Below are positions 8,606 through 17,566 of a DNA stretch of 64,000 nt, one piece after another. The translations under genes were made by a program, and so were the position numbers. The notes below the pieces were generated by a model that was given only the letters and a program-made list of their open reading frames with translations, did no database searches and was not told where the DNA came from. The first letter of the stretch is position 1. The number at the start of each line of letters is the position of its first letter. This stretch comes from Actinoallomurus liliacearum. Lineage in GTDB: Bacteria; Actinomycetota; Actinomycetes; Streptosporangiales; Streptosporangiaceae. Location: NCBI RefSeq assembly GCF_039542035.1, contig NZ_BAABHJ010000012.1, positions 248,001-312,000 of the forward strand, read 5' to 3'.

Positions 8606-8959
8606 ATGCTTAACGAGCACGCCGCCCAAGGCTCCGCCGCCGCGGGCCAGGCCCGCGGCGGCGGAGCCATCACCCGCGATGAGGTCGCGCACCTCGCCCG
8701 GCTGTCCCGGCTGGCGCTGCGCGAGGACGAGCTCGATCACCTCGCCACCCAGCTCGATGACATCATCTCCGCGGTCGCGCGCGTCCAGGAGGTCGCCGCC
8801 GAGGACATCCCGCCGACCTCGCACGCGCTGCCGCTGACCAACGTCTTCCGCACCGACGACGTGCGGCCCTCGCTCACGCCCGACCAGGCGCTGTCCGGCG
8901 CGCCCGCCGCCGAGGAGCAGCGTTTCAAGGTCCCGCGGATTCTCGACGAGGAGGCGTGA
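8606..8959 (+). CDS. gatC: Glu-tRNA(Gln) amidotransferase subunit C
   Basis: Structural subunit that wraps GatA and GatB in the complex that converts Glu-tRNA(Gln) to Gln-tRNA(Gln). The typical protein begins at ITRDEVAHLARLSRLAL (residue 22 here) and ends with a DxVRPSLTPDQAL...RFKVPRIL motif, both present. The first 21 residues are an extra low-complexity segment (GSAAAGQARGGG), encoded by a perfect 39-bp palindrome. ATG 8606 is the only start upstream of the conserved region in this frame; its ribosome site is weak. It overlaps the upstream GTG alternative of gatA and heads a gatC-gatA-gatB operon. Confidence 0.92.
   Translation: MLNEHAAQGSAAAGQARGGGAITRDEVAHLARLSRLALREDELDHLATQLDDIISAVARVQEVAAEDIPPTSHALPLTNVFRTDDVRPSLTPDQALSGAPAAEEQRFKVPRILDEEA
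8630..8668. repeat. Perfect 39-bp palindrome inside the gatC 5' coding region
   Basis: Left arm GGCTCCGCCGCCGCGGGCC (8630-8648) and right arm GGCCCGCGGCGGCGGAGCC (8650-8668) are exact reverse complements around a single A at 8649. In RNA the central bases would form the loop, leaving about 17-18 bp of stem beginning about 24 nt after the gatC start codon. There is no U-run. The encoded residues lie immediately before the conserved GatC sequence. Confidence 0.95.
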
Positions 8960-8961
8960 GC

Positions 8962-10452
8962 ATGGAAATCATCAAGAAGACCGCGGCCGAGCTGGCCGGG
9001 CTGATCTCCTCCGGCGAGGCGTCGGCGGTGGAGGTCACCCAGGCGCACCTCGACCGGATCGCCGCCGTTGAGGGCTCCGTCAAGGCGTTCCTGCACGTCG
9101 ACCCGGAGACCGCGCTCGCGCAGGCCCGCACGGTCGACGAGCGCCGCGCGGCGGGGGAGGCGCTGGGCCCGCTGGCCGGAGTGCCGATCGCGCACAAGGA
9201 CGTCTTCACGACCACCGACATGCCGACGACCGCCTCCTCCAAGATCCTGGAGGGCTGGCGCCCGCCGTACGACGCGACCGTCACGCGGCGGCTGCGCGAG
9301 GCCGGGCTGGTCATCCTCGGCAAGACCAACATGGACGAGTTCGCGATGGGCTCCTCGACGGAGAACAGCGCGTTCGGCGCCACGCACAACCCGTGGGACC
9401 TGAATACGATCCCCGGCGGCTCGTCCGGTGGCTCCTCCGCGGCCGTCGCCGCGTACGAGGCGCCGCTGGCGACCGGTACCGACACCGGCGGCTCGATCCG
9501 CCAGCCCGCCGCGGTCACCGGCCTCGTCGGCATGAAGCCGACCTACGGCGGCTCCTCCCGGTACGGCCTGATCGCGTTCGCGTCCTCGCTCGACACGCCG
9601 GGCCCGCTGGCCCGTACGGTGCTGGACGCCGCGCTCCTGCACGAGGCGTTCTCCGGGCACGACCCGATGGACTCCACCTCGATCGACCAGCCGGTGCCGC
9701 CCGTCGTCGAGGCGGCGCGCCGCGCCGAGGTCGCCGGCCTGCGGGTCGGCGTCGTCAAGGAGTTCGGCGGCGAGGGCTACCAGCCGGGCGTGCTGGCGCG
9801 GTTCCACGAGGCGGTCGAGCTGCTCGAGTCGCTCGGCGCCAAGGTCGTCGAGGTGTCCTGCCCGCACTTCACCTACGCGCTGCCGGCGTACTACCTGATC
9901 GCGCCGTCGGAGTGCTCGTCCAACCTGGCCCGGTTCGACGGCATGCGCTACGGCCTGCGCGTCGGCGACGACGAGACCCGCTCGGCCGAGGAGGTCATGG
10001 CGCTCACCCGCGCCGCGGGCTTCGGGCCGGAGGTCAAGCGCCGGATCATGCTCGGCACCTACGCCCTGTCCAGCGGCTACTACGACGCCTACTACGGCAA
10101 GGCCCAGCAGGTCCGCACGCTGATCGCACGCGACTTCGACGCCGCGTTCGAGCAGGTGGACGTGCTGATCTCGCCGACGACGCCGACGACCGCGTTCCCG
10201 ATCGGCGAGCGCGCCGACGACCCGATGGCGATGTACCTCGCCGACCTGTGCACGATCCCGTCCAACCTCGCCGGCAACGCCGCGATCTCGGTGCCGTGCG
10301 GCCTGGCGGACGAGGACTCCCTGCCGGTCGGTCTGCAGATCATGGCGCCGGTCCTCGCCGACGACCGGGTCTACCGCGTCGGCGCCGCCGTCGAGCGTGC
10401 CCTGCAGGACCGCTGGGGCGGCCCGCTCCTGGCCAAGGCCCCCGAACTCTGA
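8962..10452 (+). CDS. gatA: Glu-tRNA(Gln) amidotransferase subunit A
   Basis: The amidase subunit: releases ammonia from glutamine and channels it to GatB. 496 residues with the amidase signature and catalytic triad Lys79 (AHKD), Ser154 (GGSSGG) and Ser178 (DTGGSIRQ), at the numbers usual for GatA. ATG 8962 is chosen over GTG 8956 because the GAGGAGG site at 8948-8954 is 7 nt before 8962 but only about 1 nt before 8956. It follows gatC directly and is 26 bp before gatB. Confidence 0.97.
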   Translation: MEIIKKTAAELAGLISSGEASAVEVTQAHLDRIAAVEGSVKAFLHVDPETALAQARTVDERRAAGEALGPLAGVPIAHKDVFTTTDMPTTASSKILEGWRPPYDATVTRRLREAGLVILGKTNMDEFAMGSSTENSAFGATHNPWDLNTIPGGSSGGSSAAVAAYEAPLATGTDTGGSIRQPAAVTGLVGMKPTYGGSSRYGLIAFASSLDTPGPLARTVLDAALLHEAFSGHDPMDSTSIDQPVPPVVEAARRAEVAGLRVGVVKEFGGEGYQPGVLARFHEAVELLESLGAKVVEVSCPHFTYALPAYYLIAPSECSSNLARFDGMRYGLRVGDDETRSAEEVMALTRAAGFGPEVKRRIMLGTYALSSGYYDAYYGKAQQVRTLIARDFDAAFEQVDVLISPTTPTTAFPIGERADDPMAMYLADLCTIPSNLAGNAAISVPCGLADEDSLPVGLQIMAPVLADDRVYRVGAAVERALQDRWGGPLLAKAPEL

Positions 10453-10478
10453 TCGGGCCCGAAGGGACTGAACTACCG

Positions 10479-11978
10479 ATGAGCACTGAAACGCTCGTGC
10501 CGTACGACGAGGCGCTGGCGAGATATGAGCCGGTGCTGGGCATCGAGACCCACATCGAGCTGGGCACGAAGACGAAGATGTTCTGCGGGTGCGCGACCGA
10601 GTTCGGCGCGGAGCCGAACACCCAGGTCTGTCCCGTCTGCCTGGGCCTGCCCGGGTCGCTGCCGGTCACGAACCGCTCCGCGATCGAGGGCATCATCAAG
10701 ATCGGCCTGGCGCTGAACTGCTCGATCGTCGAGTGGTGCCGCTTCGCCCGGAAGAACTACTTCTATCCGGACATGCCGAAGGACTTCCAGATCTCGCAGT
10801 ACGACGAGCCGCTCTGCGTCGACGGCTACCTCGATGTCGAGGTCGAGGGGGAGACGTACCGCATCGAGATCGAGCGGGTCCACATGGAGGAGGACACCGG
10901 CAAGTCGCTGCACGTCGGCGGCGCCACCGGCCGAATCCACGGGGCCGACCACTCCCTCGTCGACTACAACCGGGCCGGCATCCCGCTCGTCGAGATCGTG
11001 ACCAAGCCGATCGTCGCGACGGGGGACAAGGCGCCGCTGGTCGCGCGGGCGTACGCCACCGAACTGCGTGAGCTCGTACGCGCGGTCGGCGTCTCGGACG
11101 TGCGCATGGAGCAGGGCTCGATGCGCTGCGACGTGAACGTCTCGCTGATGCCCAAGGGCGCGTCCGAGTGGGGCACCCGCACCGAGACCAAGAACGTCAA
11201 CTCGCTGCGCTCCGTCGAGCGCGCCGTCCGGTTCGAGATCGAGCGGCAGGCCGGCGTCCTGGACGCGGGCGGCAAGGTGATCCAGGAGACCCGGCACTTC
11301 CAGGAGGCCACCGGCACGACGACGAGCGGGCGCAGCAAGGAGGAGGCGCAGGACTACCGCTACTTCCCCGAGCCCGACCTGGTGCCGATGGCACCGTCGC
11401 GCGAGTGGGTCGAGCAGCTGCGCGCCGGCCTTCCGGAGCTGCCCGCCGCCCGCCGCCGCCGGGTGCAGGACGAGTGGGGCGTCGCCGACAAGGAGCTGCA
11501 GGACATCGTCAACGCCGGCGCGCTCGACCTGATCGAGGACACCGTGCGCGCGGGCGCCGAGCCGGCCGCGGCCCGCAAGTGGTGGATGAACGAGCTGTCC
11601 CGGCGGGCCACCGAGCAGAGTGTCGAGCTGGCCTCGCTGCCGGTCACCCCGGCCGACGTCGCGCGGGTGAGCGCGCTCGTCGCCGAGGGCAGCATCAACG
11701 ACAAGCTGGCCCGGCAGGTCTTCGACGGCGTGCTCGCCGGCGAGGGCACGCCGGACGAGGTCGTCGAGAAGCGCGGCCTGAAGGTCGTCAGCGACGAGGG
11801 CCAGCTCGGCTCGGTCATCGACGAGGTCATCGCCGCCAACCCGGACGTCGCGGACAAGATCCGTGGCGGCAAGGTCGCGGCGGCGGGCGCGCTGGTCGGC
11901 GCGGTCATGAAAGCGACGCGCGGTCAGGCCGACGCCGGCCGGGCCCGCGAGCTGATCATCGAGAAGCTCACGAGCTGA
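10479..11978 (+). CDS. gatB: Glu-tRNA(Gln) amidotransferase subunit B
   Basis: The kinase/transamidase subunit that binds Glu-tRNA(Gln), phosphorylates the glutamyl gamma-carboxylate and transfers ammonia. 499 residues: N-terminal catalytic cradle (EPVLGIETHIEL), zinc site CGC...CPVC near residues 36-55, the PDMPKDFQISQY and HMEEDTGKSLH segments, and a C-terminal helical YqeY-like tail from about residue 350 that contacts tRNA. Normal length. Last gene of gatCAB; a strong hairpin follows. Confidence 0.97.
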   Translation: MSTETLVPYDEALARYEPVLGIETHIELGTKTKMFCGCATEFGAEPNTQVCPVCLGLPGSLPVTNRSAIEGIIKIGLALNCSIVEWCRFARKNYFYPDMPKDFQISQYDEPLCVDGYLDVEVEGETYRIEIERVHMEEDTGKSLHVGGATGRIHGADHSLVDYNRAGIPLVEIVTKPIVATGDKAPLVARAYATELRELVRAVGVSDVRMEQGSMRCDVNVSLMPKGASEWGTRTETKNVNSLRSVERAVRFEIERQAGVLDAGGKVIQETRHFQEATGTTTSGRSKEEAQDYRYFPEPDLVPMAPSREWVEQLRAGLPELPAARRRRVQDEWGVADKELQDIVNAGALDLIEDTVRAGAEPAAARKWWMNELSRRATEQSVELASLPVTPADVARVSALVAEGSINDKLARQVFDGVLAGEGTPDEVVEKRGLKVVSDEGQLGSVIDEVIAANPDVADKIRGGKVAAAGALVGAVMKATRGQADAGRARELIIEKLTS

Positions 11979-12007
11979 CGGCACGACCGGCCAGGACGGC
12001 AACGAAC

Positions 12008-12041
12008 GGCGGCCCCGGACCCGTACGGGTCCGGGGCCGCC
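12008..12041. terminator. Bidirectional hairpin between gatB and the GH3 gene
   Basis: A perfect 34-bp palindrome (17-bp arms, centre GTAC) lies 29 bp after the gatB stop and 16 bp from the stop of the convergent GH3 gene. There is no U-run, as is common for actinobacterial terminators. It can serve both strands. Confidence 0.75.
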
Positions 12042-12057
12042 GCCGTACCGAGGATCT

Positions 12058-14775
12058 CTAGGGAACCCGGACGACGAAGGTCGTGGAGGCGGCCCCCTCA
12101 TTGGAGTGGACGGTCGCGGTCACGGTCGCCACGCCGGATCCGACGGTGCGAATGACGCGGTCGCCCTCGATCTTGACCACCCGGGGGTCGTCACTGCGGT
12201 AGCTCACCCGCACCCCCGCGGGCAGCGGCGTGCTCTGGCCCTTGGTGACGTAGCCGTAGACGCTCTCGTCCTTCATCGACACCGTGAGCTGCGGGTCGAT
12301 CGTGGTGCCCTTGTCGAAGGTCACCCGCTGGACGATGCCCTGGGCGGTGTCCCCGGCCTGGGCCGGCTTGGCGGTGACGACCGACGGCGACGGCTTCAGC
12401 GTGCCGTCGACCTTGATGTCGGCCTTCGCCGCGACGTCCCCGCTGGAGTCGCCGAGCCGCAGCTCGTACGTGCCCGGGTCGACCACGTAGCGGTTCGACG
12501 TCTCGTCGAAGAACGCGAGCTTGGACGCCGGGAACGTCAGGCGGACCGTCTTGCTCCGGTGCGGGCCCACGTCGACCTTCTGGAACGCCTCCAGCCGCTG
12601 GGCCGGGCGCTCCTTGGCGGCCGGCTCGAACGGCGTGCTCACGTACAGCTGCGGCACCGTCGTGCCCCGCGTGTCACCGTGGTTGGTGACCTTCGCGGTC
12701 GCGTGGACCGTGCCGTTCGCGTCCACCTTCTTCTCGACCTTCAGGTTCGAGTAGGTGAACTTCGTGTAGCTCAGGCCGTACCCGAACGGGTACGTGACGT
12801 CCCCGTTGAAGTACATGTAGGTGCGGCCGTGGCTGGTGGACGTGGGCCGGATGCCGTAGTCGCCGATCGCGGGGATCTGGCTCTGGTCCTTGTACCACGT
12901 GAACGGCAGCCGCCCGCTCGGGTCGGTGTTGCCGAGCAGCACGTCGGCGAGCGCGGCACCCTGCTCCTGCCCGTTGTAGGAGCTCCACAGCATCGCGGGC
13001 ACCTGCGACTGGAAGCTGTTGGTGTCGATCTGACCGACGGTCTCCATGTACGCGATGGTGTGCGGGTTGCGCGCCGCGACCTGGCTGATCAGCGACGCCT
13101 GCGCGCCGGGCAGCGCCAGGGTGGTGCGATCGACGTCCTCACGTGAGTTGCTGGAGTTCGTGCCCGCGATGACGACGACCACGTCGTACTTGTCGGCCGC
13201 CGCGACGGACGCGTCGTCGATCGTGTTCAGGGTGCTGCCGGTGACGCCGGGGTAGTAGTCGACCGTGGCGTCCGGGTTGAGCTTCTGGATCGCGGCCTTG
13301 ATGCCCTGGTAGGGGTTGACCTGCTTGGCGACGCCGGAGGGGCCCTCGTAGGTGGCGTACCCGCCGAGGAAGAGCGGGGACGGGTTGGCGTAGGCGCCCA
13401 TGACCGCGACCTTGTAGGAGCCCTTGGCGGGAACCTTCAGCGGCAGCAGGCCGTCCTTCGCGCCGGCGGCCGGGGAGTTCTTCAGCAGCACGAGGCTCTG
13501 CTCGGCGGCCTGCTGCGCGAGCGCGATCCGCTCCGGGGTCTGGGTGACGGCCTTGTTGGCGTCGGAGTTGACCCAGGTGGTCCCGCCCAGGCGGGCGCGG
13601 GCGTCGCGGACCCACGGCACCCGGCCTTCCTGGTCGAACTCGCCGGTCTGGATCCGTGCGGAGAACAGTCGGACGAGGGAGACGTCGACGTCGTTCTCGT
13701 TGAAGACACCGGTCTGGGTGGTGATGTGCTTGGCGACCGCGTCGGGGACGGTGTTGCCGTAGTTGGACGCGTCGTGGTAGCCGCCGTTGCAGTCCAGATC
13801 CTCACCCGCGGTGATGGCGTAGGCCGTCCGGCCGTACTGGTCCAGCGGGGCGGACGCGCCCGGCGGCTGCCAGTGGTGGCCGCCCTGGATCTCGTACACC
13901 GCGTCGCAGTCGGAGGTGAAGTACCCGCCGAAGCCCCACGTCTGACGGGCAAGCGTGTCCATCAGCTGGACGCTCGCGGCGGCGGGGACGCCGTTGACCC
14001 GGTTGTAGGAGCTCATGATCGAGCCGGGGTTGGAGCTCTCGATGATGTTGCGGAACTGCGCCGTGTAGTACTCCCGCAGCGTCCGCTGGTCCATGTCGGA
14101 CGTGCCGGTGCGGCGGTTGAACTCGCTGTTGTTGGCGGCGAAGTGCTTGAGCGTGGCCACCGCCTTGAGGTAGCCGTTCGCCGACTTCGGCAGCCTCCCG
14201 TTCTCGTCCTGGCCCTGCAGGCCGTTGACGTACTGGCCGGCGAGGTCGGCGGTCAGCGTCGGGTCCTCGCTCCAGGTCTCGTCGTTGCGGCCCCAGCGAG
14301 GGTCGCGGCCGAGGTTGACGGTGGGGGAGTAGAAGTCGAGGTTCTCGGTGTTGTTCGGCATCACCTCGCGGGCCTCGTCACCGATGGCGCTCGCGACCTT
14401 GTGGACCAGGTCGGGGTTCCAGGTGCTGCCCATCGCCAGGTCGACCGGGTAGGACGTCGTGTTCGTGGCGGGCGGCGGGTTCGACGTGCTGTTGGTGATC
14501 GCGGCGACGCCGTGCGATGCCTCGTTCCACCAGCCCCACGACGCGACACCGAGCCGGGGGATCGCCGGCGCGATGTTGCTGTTCATCTGCTGGGCCTTCT
14601 CGGCCAGCGTGAGACGGCCGACCAGGTCCGCGGCACGCTCGACGGGCGAGTAGTGAGGGTTGAGGTAGATCGGCGTCGGCGTGCTGTCGTCCGCCGACGC
14701 GGCGGGCATGCCGGTCGCGACGGCGGCGCACAGCGCCGCTCCCGTCGCGATCAGCGCGAGTGGTCTTCTCTTCAC
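12058..14775 (-). CDS. Secreted GH3 family glycosidase (beta-glucosidase/xylosidase-like)
   Basis: Hydrolyses beta-linked glycosides outside the cell. 905 residues: Sec signal peptide (KRR, hydrophobic core, ASA-DD cut near residue 29), GH3 N-terminal barrel with WWNEASHG and KHFAANN (210-216), nucleophile Asp289 in TSDCDAVYE (the SDCD form typical of GH3 xylosidase-like members), GH3 C-terminal domain, an FN3-like domain, and a C-terminal bacterial Ig-like domain (GVRVSYRSDDPRVV...). GTG 14775 gives a proper signal peptide and follows GGGAG at 6-7 nt; the frame extends upstream to 14898 without support. Divergent from a ROK repressor, its probable regulator. Confidence 0.9.
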   Translation of the reverse strand: MKRRPLALIATGAALCAAVATGMPAASADDSTPTPIYLNPHYSPVERAADLVGRLTLAEKAQQMNSNIAPAIPRLGVASWGWWNEASHGVAAITNSTSNPPPATNTTSYPVDLAMGSTWNPDLVHKVASAIGDEAREVMPNNTENLDFYSPTVNLGRDPRWGRNDETWSEDPTLTADLAGQYVNGLQGQDENGRLPKSANGYLKAVATLKHFAANNSEFNRRTGTSDMDQRTLREYYTAQFRNIIESSNPGSIMSSYNRVNGVPAAASVQLMDTLARQTWGFGGYFTSDCDAVYEIQGGHHWQPPGASAPLDQYGRTAYAITAGEDLDCNGGYHDASNYGNTVPDAVAKHITTQTGVFNENDVDVSLVRLFSARIQTGEFDQEGRVPWVRDARARLGGTTWVNSDANKAVTQTPERIALAQQAAEQSLVLLKNSPAAGAKDGLLPLKVPAKGSYKVAVMGAYANPSPLFLGGYATYEGPSGVAKQVNPYQGIKAAIQKLNPDATVDYYPGVTGSTLNTIDDASVAAADKYDVVVVIAGTNSSNSREDVDRTTLALPGAQASLISQVAARNPHTIAYMETVGQIDTNSFQSQVPAMLWSSYNGQEQGAALADVLLGNTDPSGRLPFTWYKDQSQIPAIGDYGIRPTSTSHGRTYMYFNGDVTYPFGYGLSYTKFTYSNLKVEKKVDANGTVHATAKVTNHGDTRGTTVPQLYVSTPFEPAAKERPAQRLEAFQKVDVGPHRSKTVRLTFPASKLAFFDETSNRYVVDPGTYELRLGDSSGDVAAKADIKVDGTLKPSPSVVTAKPAQAGDTAQGIVQRVTFDKGTTIDPQLTVSMKDESVYGYVTKGQSTPLPAGVRVSYRSDDPRVVKIEGDRVIRTVGSGVATVTATVHSNEGAASTTFVVRVP

Positions 14776-14841
14776 GGGGACTCCCAGGACGCACACCTGT
14801 GTCACGACCGTTCCTTGCGCTGGTCGCTGACACTTGGCGGG

Positions 14842-14871
14842 ACTGTAGAAACGGCGGTTTATCAGCGTCAA
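14842..14871 (-). promoter_or_regulatory. Promoter of the GH3 gene
   Basis: On the minus strand TTGACG (14871-14866) and TACAGT (14847-14842) are separated by 18 bp, placing transcription start near 14836, about 60 nt before the GTG start at 14775. Confidence 0.5.
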
Positions 14872-14903
14872 GGAGTAAAAAAGGCCGACAACGGCCACTA
14901 TTA

Positions 14904-14931
14904 ATCCGGAGTCCGGATGAACCGCTACGGT
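14904..14931 (+). promoter_or_regulatory. ROK operator palindrome and leaderless -10 box
   Basis: ATCCGGAGTCCGGAT (14904-14918) is a palindrome with perfect 7-bp arms. It sits just upstream of TACGGT (14926-14931), which lies 6 nt before ATG 14938, the geometry of a leaderless actinobacterial promoter. The operator would lie between -35 and -10, so the ROK protein could repress itself and possibly the divergent GH3 gene. Confidence 0.5.
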
Positions 14932-14937
14932 GGCGGC

Positions 14938-16128
14938 ATGCCGGAAGCTCCAGGGTCACTCACCTCTCTGCGGTCACGGAATCGCCTGCTCGTCGTGGAG
15001 ACCGTGCAGCGGCGCGGCCGGATCAGCAGAGTCGGCATCGCCCGGGCCACGGGCCTGTCGCGCACCACCGTCTCGAGCCTCGTCGCGGACCTGCTCGCCG
15101 AGGGCGTCCTGACCGAGACGGCCGACGGCGCCGAACACCGCGCCTCGCCCGGCGGTGGCCGCCCCGCCACCCCGCTCACCCTCAATCCGGAGGGCGGCGG
15201 CGTCCTCGGCGTGCACCTACGCCACGCCGGGATCCGGGTGCTGTTCGCCGACCTGTCCGGCGGTGTGCTCGGCGAGCGGTACCAGGAGCTCGACGTCGAC
15301 CACCGGCCGGACGACGCGCTCGCCTATGTCGCCGACACCGCGCTCGACCTGGTGGCGGCCGTGGGGCACGACGCCGGCCGCGTCTTCGGCATGGGGATCG
15401 CGGTCTCCGCCCCGATGCAGTCGCAGTCGCGCACGCTGCGGACCTCCTCGGTGCTGGCCGGCTGGACCGGCGTCGACATCGCCGCGCGCCTCCGGGAGCG
15501 CGTCGGCCTGCCCGTGCACGTGGGCAACGACGCGAACCTCGGCGCGCTCGCCGAATGGACCTTCGGCGCCGGCCAGGGCGCGGACGACCTGATCTACGTG
15601 ATGCTGTCCGACGGCGTCGGCGCGGGGCTGATCCTGGGAGGCGAGCTCTATGAGGGGGCCACCGGATCGGCCGGCGAGCTCGGGCACATTCCCGTCCTCG
15701 ACGGCGGGTACGTCTGCCGATGCGGCAACCGGGGCTGCCTCGAGACGGTGGTCGGCCTGCGCGCGCTCACCTCCGCCTTCACGCACACGCGCGGACCGGA
15801 CACCACCATCGCCGACGTCGTGGCGCTCCTCGCGGCCGACGACCCCGGTGCGCGGCGGGTCACCACCGACGCCGGACGCATGGTCGGCCGCGCCCTGGTC
15901 GGCATCTGCGCCATGCTCGAACCGCGGCGGGTGGTCATCGGCGGCGAGGTCGCGGCGGTCGGCCGGCCTCTGCTGGAGGGCGTCCGCGACATGCTCACCC
16001 GGCAACTGCCTCCGCCGATCGGCCAGGAGGTCACCGTCACCGCCGGCCGCCTCGGCGATCGCGCCGAGGCGCTGGGCGCCATCGCGCTCGCCACCCAGAG
16101 CACGTCCGCGCACCTGCTCGCGCGATGA
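14938..16128 (+). CDS. ROK family transcriptional repressor
   Basis: Probably a sugar-responsive repressor. 396 residues: winged-helix DNA-binding domain (RISRVGIARATGLSRTTVSSLV, about residues 20-60) fused to a ROK sugar-kinase fold with GNDANLGALAEW, GVGAGLILGG and a complete zinc motif CRCGNRGCLE. ATG 14938 is preferred over ATG 14917 because 14917 overlaps the operator palindrome and a -10 TACGGT lies 6 nt before 14938. Divergent from the secreted GH3 enzyme, which suggests the inducer is a sugar released by that enzyme. Confidence 0.88.
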   Translation: MPEAPGSLTSLRSRNRLLVVETVQRRGRISRVGIARATGLSRTTVSSLVADLLAEGVLTETADGAEHRASPGGGRPATPLTLNPEGGGVLGVHLRHAGIRVLFADLSGGVLGERYQELDVDHRPDDALAYVADTALDLVAAVGHDAGRVFGMGIAVSAPMQSQSRTLRTSSVLAGWTGVDIAARLRERVGLPVHVGNDANLGALAEWTFGAGQGADDLIYVMLSDGVGAGLILGGELYEGATGSAGELGHIPVLDGGYVCRCGNRGCLETVVGLRALTSAFTHTRGPDTTIADVVALLAADDPGARRVTTDAGRMVGRALVGICAMLEPRRVVIGGEVAAVGRPLLEGVRDMLTRQLPPPIGQEVTVTAGRLGDRAEALGAIALATQSTSAHLLAR

Positions 16129-16213
16129 CCGCCGGGTTCCGGCGGGACGGCCCGGATCCGGCCGCGCCGGAGCGGCCTCTACGATCGATCTGGACGGTCA
16201 GGAGGTCGGCAGG

Positions 16214-17122
16214 ATGAAGGTCTGGGTCCCGGACAAGGAGATGGCGGAGGCGCTGGCGGACGTCGCCGGAGCGGAGGTCGACGTCTACCCGGGCGGAGAC
16301 GATCTTCCCGGTGATCCGGCCGAGGTGGAGTTCTACGTCCCGCCGTTCGTCCCGACGCCGCAGAGCCGCACGATCCTGGCCCGGATGCGCGGGCTGAAGG
16401 TCCTCCAGCTTCAGACCGCGGGCGTGGACGCCTTCCGGCCGCACGTTCCGCCCGGCGCCGTGCTGTGCAACGGCCGGGGCGTGCACGACGCGAGCACCGC
16501 GGAGTGGACGGTCGGGGCCATCCTCGCCGCGCAGCACGACTTCCCGCGCTTCGCGGCCGCCCAGCGGGAGGGCCGCTGGGACTGGCACATGACCGACGCG
16601 CTCGCCGACCGCACGGTGCTGATCGTCGGGTACGGCTCGGTGGGCGCGGCGATCGAGCGGCGTCTGCTCCCGTTCGAGACCGAGGTCGTCCGGGTGGCCC
16701 GGACGCCGCGAGAGGGCGTCCACCCGGTGGGCGCGCTGCCGGAGCTGCTGCCTCAGGCCGACGTCGTCGTGCTGATCGTGCCGTTCACCGCGGAGACCAC
16801 CGGTCTGGCCGACGCGGGGTTCCTCGCGCGGATGAAGGACGGCGCCCTGCTCGTGAACGCTGCCCGCGGACCCGTGGTCGACACCGACGCGCTGGTCGCG
16901 GAGGCGTCCCGGGGGCGGCTGCGCGCCGTGCTCGACGTCACCGACCCGGAGCCCCTGCCCGCCGGTCACCCCCTCTGGTCCGCGCCGGGCGTCTTCATCA
17001 CCCCGCACGTCGGGGGCTCGACGCCGGCCTCGCGGCGGCGCGCCGTCGCCTTGGTGCGCCGACAGCTGGAACGTCGCGTAGGGGGCGAACCTCTACATAA
17101 TGTGATAACTGGGTCCTACTAA
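16214..17122 (+). CDS. D-isomer-specific 2-hydroxyacid dehydrogenase
   Basis: NAD(P)-dependent reduction of a 2-oxoacid or the reverse. 302 residues: N-terminal substrate domain, Rossmann segment VLIVGYGSVGAAIERRL (about 138-154), NAARGPVVD with the substrate-binding Arg, acidic DVTDPEPLP with the catalytic Glu, and ITPHVGGST with the catalytic His. ATG 16214 follows GGAGG at about 8 nt. It starts 85 bp after the ROK gene on the same strand and could be co-transcribed. It has no ACT domain, unlike serA at 39125. Exact substrate unknown. Confidence 0.87.
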   Translation: MKVWVPDKEMAEALADVAGAEVDVYPGGDDLPGDPAEVEFYVPPFVPTPQSRTILARMRGLKVLQLQTAGVDAFRPHVPPGAVLCNGRGVHDASTAEWTVGAILAAQHDFPRFAAAQREGRWDWHMTDALADRTVLIVGYGSVGAAIERRLLPFETEVVRVARTPREGVHPVGALPELLPQADVVVLIVPFTAETTGLADAGFLARMKDGALLVNAARGPVVDTDALVAEASRGRLRAVLDVTDPEPLPAGHPLWSAPGVFITPHVGGSTPASRRRAVALVRRQLERRVGGEPLHNVITGSY

Positions 17123-17566
17123 TCTGGTAAAGGCTTCTGTCCAGTGGTTTTGCCGTTCCGAACGGAATTCGGACCGGGGCTTTGCCGATCGGGGGCGATC
17201 GCAGCGTGAAAGCGCCCCGAAGCGCTCGGTGTCCGATTACGCAACGTCGCGAGTTGTCGCCGGGTGGACGCCCAGCCTCAATCGCTCCGTGACCTACGGA
17301 CCGTACATTGAGTATCGAGGCTGACCAGAGTGACCGCCGCGTGGACGCTGCCGGAGATCCCGACGCGTCCGCGTTCGGTGCGATCCACCCGGTGGCGTCC
17401 CACCCGTGGGCCGTCACCCGTACCGGATGACACGGCATTCGACAGGCAGGTATACGCCACACCTGAGACGGCCTGGTGCCGTCGCCCGAAAAGTCATGCG
17501 TTCGGTACCCGGCGCGCGCTGTGCTCCGGAACAATCTGATCAAGAAACTTAGAGAGCGAGTAAGTG
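17123..17566. other. 444-bp intergenic region without a supported gene
   Basis: Short ORFs here lack a ribosome site or codon bias. A small palindrome CCGTTCCGAACGG (17153-17165) is visible. I see no riboswitch I recognise, although the downstream gene is a c-di-GMP protein. It presumably holds the promoter and a long 5' UTR of that gene. Confidence 0.5.

Noticed and set aside
8630..8668. Intrinsic terminator in gatC
   Set aside because: The stem is perfect but lies in coding sequence without a U-run, so I list it as a palindrome of unknown role.
17123..17566. Possible cyclic di-GMP riboswitch upstream of the second GGDEF-EAL gene
   Set aside because: I looked for the GEMM core and tetraloop-receptor pattern and did not see them; only a short palindrome is present.
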